Assembly: GCA_020634035.1 (NCBI GenBank)
Contig: JACKCM010000003.1
Span: 682,001-746,000 of the forward strand
DNA from: Candidatus Obscuribacterales bacterium
GTDB lineage: Bacteria; Cyanobacteriota; Vampirovibrionia; Obscuribacterales; Obscuribacteraceae
Direction: 5' to 3'
Length of the DNA: 64,000 nucleotides
The notes under the pieces are model-generated. The model searched no databases and was not told where the DNA came from. It was given only the letters and a program-made list of their open reading frames with translations. Of the stretch, positions 17,874-26,812 are shown piece by piece. A program made the translations under genes and the position numbers. Numbering within the stretch: the stretch's first letter is position 1; each line of letters begins with the position of its first letter.

Positions 17874-19034
17874 CTAACGAAACTCCGAAATTGAATTGGA
17901 TACAAAGTTCTTGTAGTGTTCAACATTGTAATCCTCAAGTTTCTCGTTCTCGATATACCAATCTGCGATTTCCTTGGCTTTATCGATGTTCGCATTTGCT
18001 AAAAATGAAGCAAACAGGTGATATTCAGCATGGAAAGAGTCTTTTAACAACTCAATATCGTTCTCTGTTAACTGGCCAGAACAGTATCTTTGAAATCTCG
18101 GAACCAATTCATTTTTGAGGTCAAGGCATAGATTTTCGATTTTGTTCGCAACTTCAACCGGATCATCTGCAGAAAAGATCCATTTAGGTGAGCCATCAGG
18201 GTTCATAACCGGCAAGCTTTCACAAAAGAAAACAGCTACTATGTGCTGCGGTTCTTTTTCAATTTGATCGTTTGCCTGGATAAATGAGTTTATTTTTTCG
18301 GATTGGTATGAAACAAAGGGATTACAAATAACATGGTTACTTCCAATTGCCCCCATGCTTAAGCGACATACTTCTCGATTTTCACTCAGGTAGATAAACT
18401 CCCCTCGTGCTCTTACGGTCCCGCCTACAGGCGCAAATCCGATCGTGCCGAGCTTCTCAGCTAGTTGGCTTAAGAACCAAGATGCATCAATTATCTGGTT
18501 TCCTTTTAGTTTTAGCTCTGAGTGACTTTTCCAATAGGACTGGCCGCTAAAACTGCTGTAGTTGTAACCTACGATTTCATCAAACAGGTCCACCGGAATA
18601 GAGAAATAATGATCCCACCGCTCTTCTTCTGGAGTGGCTTCCTTCTCCTTAAAGATTCGGTCTCTTATACTAAAAAACTCTTCTGGAAGAGTACCTTCAG
18701 TAACCAGGTGATCATTGCCATATTCACACGCGTTGTGTTCTACATACCAATTGAGCTTACCGTTAACGAGAGAACCACAAGAGCAGAAGTTTACTCTTTC
18801 TTCAATCATTCCAAAGACAACTTCACAGTCATTCGAAAGCAACTTGATCTCATCAGAGATGTGATGACTCTTGAGAAAATACCAACTATGATCCATCACC
18901 AAATACCAGGGATCTCGATAGTATCCACCTGCGAAAGTAGCAGTAGGGTCGACCACTTTCTCTAAGTCTAATTCTCTTAGAATTGCCTCTTCATCCTTTC
19001 CTCTGACAGCAAAATATGTATAGTGACTTCCCAT
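17874..19034 (-). CDS. Unrecognised protein, AT-rich gene
   Basis: 386 residues from the ATG at 19034 (MGSHYTYFAVRGKDEEAIL). That opening resembles a scattered family of unnamed bacterial proteins that begin MGSxYTxFAV+GK, but I cannot name a function. The body is rich in Trp, Tyr, Phe and His, has a CSCGS motif around residue 85-90, and shows no membrane segment. The C-terminal 90 residues look helical (FHAEYHLFASFLANANIDKAKEIADWY). An upstream in-frame start at 19097 adds 21 residues that look non-coding. Base composition is visibly more AT-rich than most of the window, as in the next gene, which suggests acquisition together with the neighbouring toxin-antitoxin pair. Confidence 0.7.
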   Translation of the reverse strand: MGSHYTYFAVRGKDEEAILRELDLEKVVDPTATFAGGYYRDPWYLVMDHSWYFLKSHHISDEIKLLSNDCEVVFGMIEERVNFCSCGSLVNGKLNWYVEHNACEYGNDHLVTEGTLPEEFFSIRDRIFKEKEATPEEERWDHYFSIPVDLFDEIVGYNYSSFSGQSYWKSHSELKLKGNQIIDASWFLSQLAEKLGTIGFAPVGGTVRARGEFIYLSENREVCRLSMGAIGSNHVICNPFVSYQSEKINSFIQANDQIEKEPQHIVAVFFCESLPVMNPDGSPKWIFSADDPVEVANKIENLCLDLKNELVPRFQRYCSGQLTENDIELLKDSFHAEYHLFASFLANANIDKAKEIADWYIENEKLEDYNVEHYKNFVSNSISEFR

Positions 19035-19127
19035 TGAAAAATGTCCTACTTTGTCTCGATGTCGGATAGAATACCAAATTCTTGAACACCGGCTCAAAAC
19101 GCCGAAGTTCAGGAACCTGGTCGTTTT

Positions 19128-19856
19128 TCAAACCCTTTCCTTTTTGAAATAATAGCGAACAGACATCGAATCATTACTTCCCCTTCGATCATCAATAAAG
19201 AACATCTTTCTTGGTTTGGTCAATTTTGATATGGTCGTATTTGATTCAACTGGTCCGTAGCGATAAATTTGATTAGGACCCATCTCAATCTCACCGTTTG
19301 AATTCAAAGTGATATTGTACTCAAAGGATACAGCCAAACACTTACTCTTTTCTGCCTTTTCAATTTCTTCGATGTACGCAGGAAATGCAAGTATTGATAT
19401 TCCTTTAAGTGATTTAAAAATCCCATTTAGAAAGCCATCGAAGGTGGTATCACCACTCTTTTTGGTGAATGCCACTTCAATGCTCTTGTCGGATTTGACT
19501 CTATAAAGGACTCTACAAGAGACCTTTGTTTGCTGGATTCCGTATTTTGTCTTGTAGAGCTTGAACCGCTTAGAGACCTCATTGAAAACATTTTTTGCCC
19601 ATTTTGATTCTTCGAGTCTTCTTCGGAGAATAGCTTCATTCTCATATTTTGCTGATCTGGAAGGCCAAACTTCAGGAAAACTAGCATAAGGCTTCAACTC
19701 CCTTCTTGAAAGCTGGGGTCTATTATTCAAAGCGATAATGCAGTCGCACAATGAATCTGACGTGCTTGAAACTTGATATGCCTCAGCAATTGTTATATTG
19801 AAGAGAACAGTTGCTAAAGCAATGACGCATGATAGAAGCCGATTCATATAGACCAT
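19128..19856 (-). CDS. Exported unknown protein with weak TonB-C-like region
   Basis: 242 residues. A hydrophobic signal (MNRLLSCVIALATVLFN...AEA) is followed by a mixed domain. Residues about 110-180 (VSCRVLYRVKSDKSIEVAFTKKSGDTTFDGFLNGIFKSL) follow the strand-helix pattern of TonB C-terminal domains, in which a strand is followed by a D/S-G turn and a helix. The match is weak and no TonB box partner or ExbB/D is nearby. The C-terminus is basic. The gene is AT-rich and sits in the same block as the preceding unknown gene. Start could be 19856 or the second Met at 19847. Confidence 0.6.
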   Translation of the reverse strand: MVYMNRLLSCVIALATVLFNITIAEAYQVSSTSDSLCDCIIALNNRPQLSRRELKPYASFPEVWPSRSAKYENEAILRRRLEESKWAKNVFNEVSKRFKLYKTKYGIQQTKVSCRVLYRVKSDKSIEVAFTKKSGDTTFDGFLNGIFKSLKGISILAFPAYIEEIEKAEKSKCLAVSFEYNITLNSNGEIEMGPNQIYRYGPVESNTTISKLTKPRKMFFIDDRRGSNDSMSVRYYFKKERV

Positions 19857-19900
19857 ACCTATTCATGTTCCCTGTCAGCATACCAACTAAAGAACGATAT

Positions 19901-20347
19901 CTAAAACCAGATAGAGTTGACTGATATCACGAGCTGGACCAATAAGAACAGACAAGCGGCGATCATAAGCGTGGCAGATACACCACAAAGAGGCATCAAA
20001 ACAATTGCGATTGCAGTTCTATTCGACGAGTCGTTCATTCGATACGCCTTTACACAATAGAAGAGTGGCGCGGCGAAAAATAGAATTAATCCCACAATCA
20101 AAAGGGTCGTCCCGAGGCAACGGAAAAGGTCTTCAGCCCGGTGCGCAGGCCAGAGCAGGCCGAATCCGACGAAAACCGCAGCAACAATCGAACCAATTTG
20201 CCAGTTGGCTCTCTTGCTCCGTTTTCCACTCAACCACGAATATCCACGAGCCAGAAGTTCGAATCCCAGAAGGCAACCACAAAGAGCCCAGACCAGCCCG
20301 TAGAGACCGACACACAAAGCAAAAATCACAAATAGCATCGATTCCAC
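19901..20347 (-). CDS. Four-helix membrane protein, unknown
   Basis: 148 residues with four hydrophobic helices: LFVIFALCVGLYGLVWALCGCLLG, IVAAVFVGFGLLW, LLIVGLILFFAAPLFY and AIVLMPLCGVSATLMIAACLFLLV. Two loops are basic (GKRSKRANW, KAYRMNDSSNR). No family is recognised. It lies on the minus strand between the AT-rich unknown genes and the GDYXXLXY/DUF2157 pair and has no close operon partner. Start may be the second Met at 20338. Confidence 0.6.
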   Translation of the reverse strand: MESMLFVIFALCVGLYGLVWALCGCLLGFELLARGYSWLSGKRSKRANWQIGSIVAAVFVGFGLLWPAHRAEDLFRCLGTTLLIVGLILFFAAPLFYCVKAYRMNDSSNRTAIAIVLMPLCGVSATLMIAACLFLLVQLVISVNSIWF

Positions 20348-20404
20348 AGAGAATGTCCCTATATAAGCTCGAACAATTCCACCATGTTTCGATTATATCC
20401 CGAC

Positions 20405-20962
20405 TCAGAGAAACTTTCTCCAGCTATACAAAACATCCTCTCTATGTCGGACTTCCTTAATCACCCCATGACCGCTGCGGTCAACTACCAGTTTGACTTC
20501 AAATCCGGCGCTGCCTGATAGCTCGCGCCCCTTTCCTTCTTCGATGTAAACCCTCTCCAGTCCGTAATTTACGGTGATTTCACGGTCCGAAGCATACTTG
20601 ACTCGACCTTGCAGTCCAATCTGTCCAGAAGCCAATGGACAAGGCTTTTTCATCACCCTGCTCATGACCCAGGTATCGCCACTCTTTGAAAGAACAACAA
20701 ATACTGGGCTTCCCGCTTTAAACATTCCGAGCCCCGGCGATTTTATTCTAGAGAACCCGTATTCGATGGTGATATAGTCCCCTCGAAAAAGGTCCCAGGG
20801 GTCGACAGGCATCGCATGCACAACGATCTCATCGCCCCTGGCTATCGTGGCAAAGCTTGGCCACATCAAGGTAAATAGAAAACAGAACTGCAAACTAACG
20901 GCAAGAACAAAAAACAAGCGTCTTTTTCTGCGAGCAAAATTCAAACTGCGGTTCACTTTCAA
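20405..20962 (-). CDS. GDYXXLXY-domain membrane-anchored protein
   Basis: 185 residues: one N-terminal membrane helix (FFVLAVSLQFCFLFTLMW), then an extracytoplasmic beta domain with the family signature RGDYITIEYGF. Members are nearly always encoded next to a DUF2157 protein, as here: the upstream gene stop and this start overlap in ATGA (20959-20962), showing tight translational coupling. The pair's role is not established; both are envelope proteins. The acidic strand with conserved Tyr (VNYGLERVYIEEGKGREL) is another family feature. Confidence 0.88.
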   Translation of the reverse strand: MKVNRSLNFARRKRRLFFVLAVSLQFCFLFTLMWPSFATIARGDEIVVHAMPVDPWDLFRGDYITIEYGFSRIKSPGLGMFKAGSPVFVVLSKSGDTWVMSRVMKKPCPLASGQIGLQGRVKYASDREITVNYGLERVYIEEGKGRELSGSAGFEVKLVVDRSGHGVIKEVRHREDVLYSWRKFL

Positions 20963-22281
20963 ATCCTCTCTCCTTCCTGTAGGTCTCCGGGCTCCAGGCC
21001 CTTAATCAGACGCCGGCGCTCACTTTCGACCAGGGAGCCCACAATCATCAAAATCACGCCTCCGGTGACAAAGAAGATCGACCGGTCCATCATCGTAAAA
21101 AAGAAATCGAAATATCTGACCAATACATCCAGAACAAAATAGACAAGAGCATAGTTAATCAGGGCAACATTCTTCTGGCGGAAAGCACCGCTATATATCA
21201 GTCCTGCCAGCACAGCCAGAAGTATCAGGTTGTATACTGTTCTTTGATCTGCTTCACCCACTCCCATTAAGAGCTGAGGCACCACAAGAAGTACCATGGC
21301 AGATATAGACTCGATTCGAAACTTTTCGGAGCGCCATGTAACCAGAAGCAGCATCAACAAAGCCGTTCCGAATAAAGCCGAGAATTCAAAGCCGGAATAT
21401 TGGAGACCATGCTTGGCAAAGGTATAGGGATAACTGGTGAATGCCAGTAATGTACTCAAAGAGGCAATCATCGATACTGAAAGGTAGGGCACTCCTAGAG
21501 CTCTTACCCGCTCTTCTGCGTGATCTTGTATAAACAAATAAGCAGCAAAAAGAGCCAGTCCGTACATATATATCGCCAGACCAGAAATACCTGTGCGGCC
21601 CACTAACCAGATACCGCCGGATAAAAGCCCGATCCAGCCAATACCGCGGCTCGAGAATCTATGTGCCAGCCCTAGAATCGCGCCGAATGAAAAGACAAAC
21701 AAAAGAAAGTGCCAGGGATCACCGCTGGCAAGCTGCAACCACTCATCAAAGCTAAAGGACCATACTGCAAGCAGCGCCGACGACAAATATGCCAGGGGCA
21801 GATTAGCCAGTGCCAGCGTAGACAAAAGACTGCCTATAAGCCACAGAAAAAGACCTTGCCCGAGCGCCAGATCTATATTCAGCATCTGTGAGATCAGCCA
21901 GATCGCAGCACCATAAAAGATACCGCCCAGAAGAAGGAGCGCATTACCAAGCCGCGGCCTACTTGCCTCTTTAGAATAGCGAAGTTGCCATCCAAAATAA
22001 TTGGTCACCACCATGGCTGTGCCTATACAAAAGAATTTGGCAATGTAGCCCATGGCATGCCAGTTTGAAGCGAGAAACAAGATCACCCCGAGACCGACAA
22101 GCACCGCTCCAATAATACTGAACGCGGCGGCAGCCAGACCAGAGCCCACGGCACCGGAATCGCTTCTATAGAGCCCTTTTAAGCGCTCGGCAAGAGCCTC
22201 CTCTATCAAGCCCTCCCGGCACCAACTCTCTATCTCTTCTACAACGAAACGCCCCCGGCGTCCGCCCCTGGCCCTTTCCAT
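20959..22281 (-). CDS. DUF2157 polytopic membrane protein
   Basis: 440 residues. An N-terminal cytosolic helix (EEIESWCREGLIEEALAERLKGLY) is typical of DUF2157, then about twelve hydrophobic helices, including the FLASNWHAMG motif that marks the family. DUF2157 proteins have no proven activity. The stop codon overlaps the start of the GDYXXLXY gene by four bases, so the two are made together and probably form an envelope complex. Nothing in the flanking genes points to a pathway. Confidence 0.88.
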   Translation of the reverse strand: MERARGGRRGRFVVEEIESWCREGLIEEALAERLKGLYRSDSGAVGSGLAAAAFSIIGAVLVGLGVILFLASNWHAMGYIAKFFCIGTAMVVTNYFGWQLRYSKEASRPRLGNALLLLGGIFYGAAIWLISQMLNIDLALGQGLFLWLIGSLLSTLALANLPLAYLSSALLAVWSFSFDEWLQLASGDPWHFLLFVFSFGAILGLAHRFSSRGIGWIGLLSGGIWLVGRTGISGLAIYMYGLALFAAYLFIQDHAEERVRALGVPYLSVSMIASLSTLLAFTSYPYTFAKHGLQYSGFEFSALFGTALLMLLLVTWRSEKFRIESISAMVLLVVPQLLMGVGEADQRTVYNLILLAVLAGLIYSGAFRQKNVALINYALVYFVLDVLVRYFDFFFTMMDRSIFFVTGGVILMIVGSLVESERRRLIKGLEPGDLQEGERI

Positions 22282-22449
22282 TGCTCTTGCTCCTCTTGAT
22301 TCAGCGTTCGCTGACTCCAGCCAGCTACTATGAACAGCCTAAAGCCTGGCGTGCGACCGCTGACAACAGGAGCCACACTTTTTCAACTGTTAGCGAATCT
22401 TCAAAAAATCAAATCGTGTAAAAAACACAAAATCAAAAAAACAGACGAC

Positions 22450-24972
22450 CTACCAGTCTCCTATCAGAGTCTGAGTCATCTCGGTCAACTCTTTATTCAT
22501 ACCGGTGTTCTCACCTACATCGCTAAAGAGATTTCTGATATGAGGATTCCTCTTTGCCAGCTCGTTTATTCCATCCACAGTCAGATTGGGGCACTTGAAA
22601 AACGCTACATTGACAAGCCTTTTCTTATCGAACAGATTAGCGAGTGAGCTGTCCGTGACATGAGCACCGCCTATAGTGACAGCATCCAGATCCTTCTGTC
22701 TTCCGATTACCGACATATCCTCGTCGTTAATAGGCACGCCAAGTAGATTTACACTGGCTAGATTGCTCGCGTTCTTCATATATTTGGCAAACTGCCCCGG
22801 CGCCAGTTTCATTTTTGCAATCTGCAAATGCCTGATATCAGGAAATCGAGCACCAATTAATCTCAATGCTTCCGGCGTCAGATTGTCACACTGGCTCAGA
22901 CCCAGCGATTCGATGTTATCCATTTTGCAAATTGTTCTGATGCCCTCATCGGTGATGGCTGTGTGCTCAAGTTCGATTGTCTCTAGATACTTGCAATCAG
23001 CCAGATACTCCAGGGCTTTATCGGTGATTTTATCGTTGCTCAACCGAATCTCTTGAAGATTGGCCAGCCGACCTATATCTTTCAACGCGTCATCATCTAT
23101 GTTCGGACAGCTTATTAAATCAAGCCGGATCAAATTTTTCAGTCCGGCCAGATTGGCAATTCCCTCAGCATCTACCGAGGTTTTCGCCAGCGAAAGCGTA
23201 TTTAGCGGCAGACCGGTCAGGTCTTTAAGCCGTTCACTCTGGACCGATGAGCCGATAAGAGAAATATCTTTGAGCGGCAAGCCTCTCAAATGCTGAAAGC
23301 CCTCTCCAGATATTGGCCAATACTCAAGATCGAGACGCTGAAACGAAGTAGGCGGCGGAGCATGACGCTTTCTTTCACCGGTGGCAGATCTAACTATCAC
23401 CATAGAGTCTCCTCCCAGGCTGGATTTCATGGCAAGATAAGTCCGGACGTCTTTAGCCACCACTTTCAGGGCATCATCATTGATCTCTCCTTTAATTAAA
23501 ATCGGCTTCACCGCAGGTTGGGTGTTCAAAGAGGCTTTCTCATATTCGAAAACAGCCCGCGGCACCTTTGCTCGCGTGCCATTAGGGCGGCGCGGCTGAT
23601 TATTACCCGCCATGACAAAGAATGCTACCGGAATCGATGCCAGAAGAAATATGCCAAGGGCAAAAACCAGCGCATCTATATATCCAGGCCGTCCCGGAAC
23701 CTTATCGGGTAAAGCACCGATCCCCGTGCTCGAAGCTGTGCTTTCATCAGCGGCATAAGCCTCTTTCAAGGCAGAGAGCAACTCCTCTGCGTTACCATAC
23801 CGAGCCTCCGGGTCTTTGGCGAGACAGGTGGTTATCACAGAGGCAAGCGCGTTATCGAAGGAACCTTCGTTCAAATAAGGAAGTGGTGCCTCGGCATGGA
23901 GATGCAACAATTCCAACGGACTGTCGGCACTGTATGGAGGCTCACCGGTGACAGCTTCGTAGAGCACACAACCAAAAGAGTAAATTTCTGAGCGGGCGTC
24001 ATAGCCACGCCCCTGGGCTTGATCAGGGCTCATATAAGCCGGCGTGCCCACTAGAGTTCGCCCCTGAATAACTGTGGTTTCTTGCGATAGCGATTTTAAC
24101 TTAGCCACTCCAAAATCTATCAGCTTCAACCTGGCGTCATCCACCGATGTTCCCGTAAGCAAGATATTGCTCGGCTTCAAATCGCGATGAAAAACCCCGT
24201 TTTCATGGGCATAAACCAGAGCTTCGGCCAGTTGAATAAAAAGCCTCACTGCAGAGGCTGGTTCGAGGGCTCCCTGGCTGCGCAGATAACTTTCGAGGGT
24301 GACCGAGGGCAAATACTCCAGCACCATATACGGAGCGCCTTCTTCGGTACAGCCAAAGTCGAAGACTTTGATGATATTTGAATGGTCGAGGCTGGACATG
24401 ACCCGGGCTTCGTTCTGAAAATCTATCGCCTGGGCAGGCTCCACAGTATGCAAAACCTTGACCGCCACAGGTTTGGCAAGCACTCTATCCTTTGCCAGAT
24501 AAACCGAACCCGAGGCACCACAGCCAAGAAGAAACAAGGGGATGTATCTGGCAAGAGGAAAACTCTCCCCGTCGAGATCCAGCTCAGTATCCATAATTTC
24601 GTCCAGATCCTTATCAGACCGTAAACGTGAAAAATGGTCTCTGGCCTCTCGCGCTCTCGAACGTGGCTCGGCACATCGACAGAGTTCCGACCGGAAAACA
24701 AACTGAGTCAGACTGCCACGCCGTCCCGCCCCTATACGCTTGCCACAGGCGAGACAGAGGTCGATGGTCAGAGCCTCCACTGCTTCAGAAAAAGACTGGG
24801 AAGCGGACGAAGATGCAGTCGAAGCCGAAGACGCAGACAGGCCGGAACATTGACAGAAGGAGAGAAACTGACTGATACGCCCGGAATTCGGCTCGGATTC
24901 AGAGCCAAGAGGGTCTCTTTTACCGGTTCTCGGTAACTTGCAGAGGGGACATCTCGATAATTCTTGCTCCAA
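22450..24972 (-). CDS. Ser/Thr kinase with two N-terminal Cys modules, one membrane helix and LRR domain
   Basis: 840 residues. Residues 1-105 hold two copies of C-x2-C...C-x-C (C8, C11, C40, C42; C73, C76, C98, C100), probably zinc sites. A Hanks-type kinase domain (about 143-415) has K172, HRDLKPSN with D264, DFG D286, and GTPAYMSPDQA. A membrane helix (about 425-447) separates it from an outer domain of leucine-rich repeats (about 555-820) of the type LxxLxLxxxxITDxxLxxL. The layout suggests an envelope LRR sensor controlling a cytosolic kinase. The closest partner in the window is the kinase at 30427, which shares Cys module, kinase, helix and LRR order. It is divergent from the kinase at 25086. 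Confidence 0.9.
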   Translation of the reverse strand: MEQELSRCPLCKLPRTGKRDPLGSESEPNSGRISQFLSFCQCSGLSASSASTASSSASQSFSEAVEALTIDLCLACGKRIGAGRRGSLTQFVFRSELCRCAEPRSRAREARDHFSRLRSDKDLDEIMDTELDLDGESFPLARYIPLFLLGCGASGSVYLAKDRVLAKPVAVKVLHTVEPAQAIDFQNEARVMSSLDHSNIIKVFDFGCTEEGAPYMVLEYLPSVTLESYLRSQGALEPASAVRLFIQLAEALVYAHENGVFHRDLKPSNILLTGTSVDDARLKLIDFGVAKLKSLSQETTVIQGRTLVGTPAYMSPDQAQGRGYDARSEIYSFGCVLYEAVTGEPPYSADSPLELLHLHAEAPLPYLNEGSFDNALASVITTCLAKDPEARYGNAEELLSALKEAYAADESTASSTGIGALPDKVPGRPGYIDALVFALGIFLLASIPVAFFVMAGNNQPRRPNGTRAKVPRAVFEYEKASLNTQPAVKPILIKGEINDDALKVVAKDVRTYLAMKSSLGGDSMVIVRSATGERKRHAPPPTSFQRLDLEYWPISGEGFQHLRGLPLKDISLIGSSVQSERLKDLTGLPLNTLSLAKTSVDAEGIANLAGLKNLIRLDLISCPNIDDDALKDIGRLANLQEIRLSNDKITDKALEYLADCKYLETIELEHTAITDEGIRTICKMDNIESLGLSQCDNLTPEALRLIGARFPDIRHLQIAKMKLAPGQFAKYMKNASNLASVNLLGVPINDEDMSVIGRQKDLDAVTIGGAHVTDSSLANLFDKKRLVNVAFFKCPNLTVDGINELAKRNPHIRNLFSDVGENTGMNKELTEMTQTLIGDW

Positions 24973-25085
24973 GGGCCTGAGCTCTCACGATACGATCCAA
25001 CATCTTGATAACATTATCCCATGGGCAATAGGCGGCGCTTTCCAAGAGGATTGAGAATATAATGGCTACGGGGTAGAAAATAAGC

Positions 25086-26792
25086 ATGGACGGAGTATCT
25101 ACCAGCCTGAATAGCGAAAAGCCTGACCCTCTCATAGGCAAGATCATAGACAAATATGTCATTCTGGAGCGGCTTGGCAAAGGCGGCATGGGCCTTGTAT
25201 ACAAGGCTCAGCACCAGAGAATAAAACGCTACGCCGCCCTGAAACTGCTTCCGGCAAGAGAATCGAGGGACGAAGTCAGCGTCAAACGCCTGGAGCGAGA
25301 AGCCACCGCCATGGGCAACCTCCAGCATCCTGCCATAGCCACCATGTACGATTTCGGCATGACCAACGAAGGACAACCTTATATTGTCCTCGAGCTGATG
25401 CGGGGCGATAACCTCAAGAATTACCTCAAACAGAAAGGTCGACTCGGACCTGATGAAGCCCTCGAAATCTTCCTCCAGATAAGCGATGCCATGGCTTACG
25501 CCCACGGCATGGGCTTGATGCATCGGGATCTCAAGCCCGAGAACATCATGTTCGTGGAAGATCCCAACAAACTCGAACAAGGGCAAGAACAAGAAAATGA
25601 ACAAACAGATACCCTCGTAAACCCGCTGAGAAAAGCCGCCATCAAAGTGCTGGATTTCGGAATCGCTCGCCACACCGAAGAGTCCCTGATGCTCACCAGA
25701 ACCGGTCAGATTGTGGGCAGCGCCTCTTATATGAGTCCCGAACAGTGCAGCGGCAAGAAGCCGGTGGACACCAGAACCGACATTTATTCTCTCGGGGTGA
25801 TCATGTACGAGATCCTCACCGGCAGCCTGCCTTACAAAGGCGAAACCTTTTTAGAGACTATCTATCTCAAAACCACCGAGTTGCCTGCCCCCTTTCCTGA
25901 GAACCTCGATAATCCCCCCGCCCTGGAGAATCTGATTCTCAAATGTCTTATGGTCCAGCCAGAAGACCGTCCCCAGACCATGGTAGAGGTGCACACCGTC
26001 CTCCAGGCCATAGCCGGCGAAAGACAGCCCACCTCTTCTCATAACACTGTCGACACCCTAGCCCTTACAAAAATAGAAGCGACCTTAGGTTCTGACCCGG
26101 CCACAACAGTGACTACGGCTGAGGCTGAGGCTGAGACTGCGACAACAGCTACAACCTCGACCACAACTCAGGATATTCGAATTCAGAACGGTCAGTCTCC
26201 GAAGAAGCTTTTGTTAGCCGCGGCCCTGGTCGGCGCCGTCAGCCTGCTGACCGTCGCCATCCTGGCTCTGTCCTCATCGAAACCGAAACCAGATTCAGCA
26301 ACTGACCAGAAACCAAAACCTCCTGTAGTAACCCGGAGCCCGAACAAACCCATTGAACCTGAAACCAAGCCAAAGCTGTCAGGCACAGCCAGTGGTGCAG
26401 ACTTTTTAATGGGCAAGCCCACCCCGGCAAAGCCTGCAGAAACTGAAAAGGCAGCAGAGAAGAAACCAACTTACCAAACGAAACCAGCTAAACCAGCCAG
26501 AACCGTAAAATCGCCAAAAGCAACAAAACCAACCAGAATAAGCACCCCGCCCCCCTCGCCGGTTCAGAGCAGCCCGGCTCCGGCAAACACAAGCCTGCCG
26601 CCGGTGGCTCCGCCCTATCAGGCGAATCCTTCAAATTCTTCTCCCGGCGTCGCCCCGGCACCGGTATCCACCGGCACCAGAAGTGGTAGCATCTCCAAAG
26701 ACCCCTCCTATTATCAGCGCCAGTATCAGAAGTATAAGAAAACCGGAAAAAGAATAGACAAGAAAATTCGCCAGTTTCTGCGCAATTTCTAA
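25086..26792 (+). CDS. PknB-like Ser/Thr kinase with membrane helix and Pro/Lys-rich tail
   Basis: 568 residues. Kinase domain residues 22-300: glycine loop GKGGMGLVYK, K53, HRDLKPEN with D148, DFG D190, SYMSPEQCSG and APE-like region. An unusual insert of about 25 residues rich in Gln/Glu (EQGQEQENEQ) separates the catalytic loop from DFG. A membrane helix near 378-400 (LLLAAALVGAVSLLTVAILAL) is followed by a long disordered Pro/Lys/Thr tail outside, ending in a basic YQRQYQKYKKTGKR segment. No PASTA repeats. The HEAT-repeat gene starts 20 bases later on the same strand, making a likely kinase-partner operon. Confidence 0.93.
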   Translation: MDGVSTSLNSEKPDPLIGKIIDKYVILERLGKGGMGLVYKAQHQRIKRYAALKLLPARESRDEVSVKRLEREATAMGNLQHPAIATMYDFGMTNEGQPYIVLELMRGDNLKNYLKQKGRLGPDEALEIFLQISDAMAYAHGMGLMHRDLKPENIMFVEDPNKLEQGQEQENEQTDTLVNPLRKAAIKVLDFGIARHTEESLMLTRTGQIVGSASYMSPEQCSGKKPVDTRTDIYSLGVIMYEILTGSLPYKGETFLETIYLKTTELPAPFPENLDNPPALENLILKCLMVQPEDRPQTMVEVHTVLQAIAGERQPTSSHNTVDTLALTKIEATLGSDPATTVTTAEAEAETATTATTSTTTQDIRIQNGQSPKKLLLAAALVGAVSLLTVAILALSSSKPKPDSATDQKPKPPVVTRSPNKPIEPETKPKLSGTASGADFLMGKPTPAKPAETEKAAEKKPTYQTKPAKPARTVKSPKATKPTRISTPPPSPVQSSPAPANTSLPPVAPPYQANPSNSSPGVAPAPVSTGTRSGSISKDPSYYQRQYQKYKKTGKRIDKKIRQFLRNF

Positions 26793-26812
26793 AACCCGCC
26801 TAAACAGGAAAT

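Noticed and set aside
24920..25673. Minus-strand frames opposite the start of the kinase at 25086 (94 and 219 codons)
   Set aside because: The plus strand has the full kinase motif set; the minus frames give no recognisable domain.
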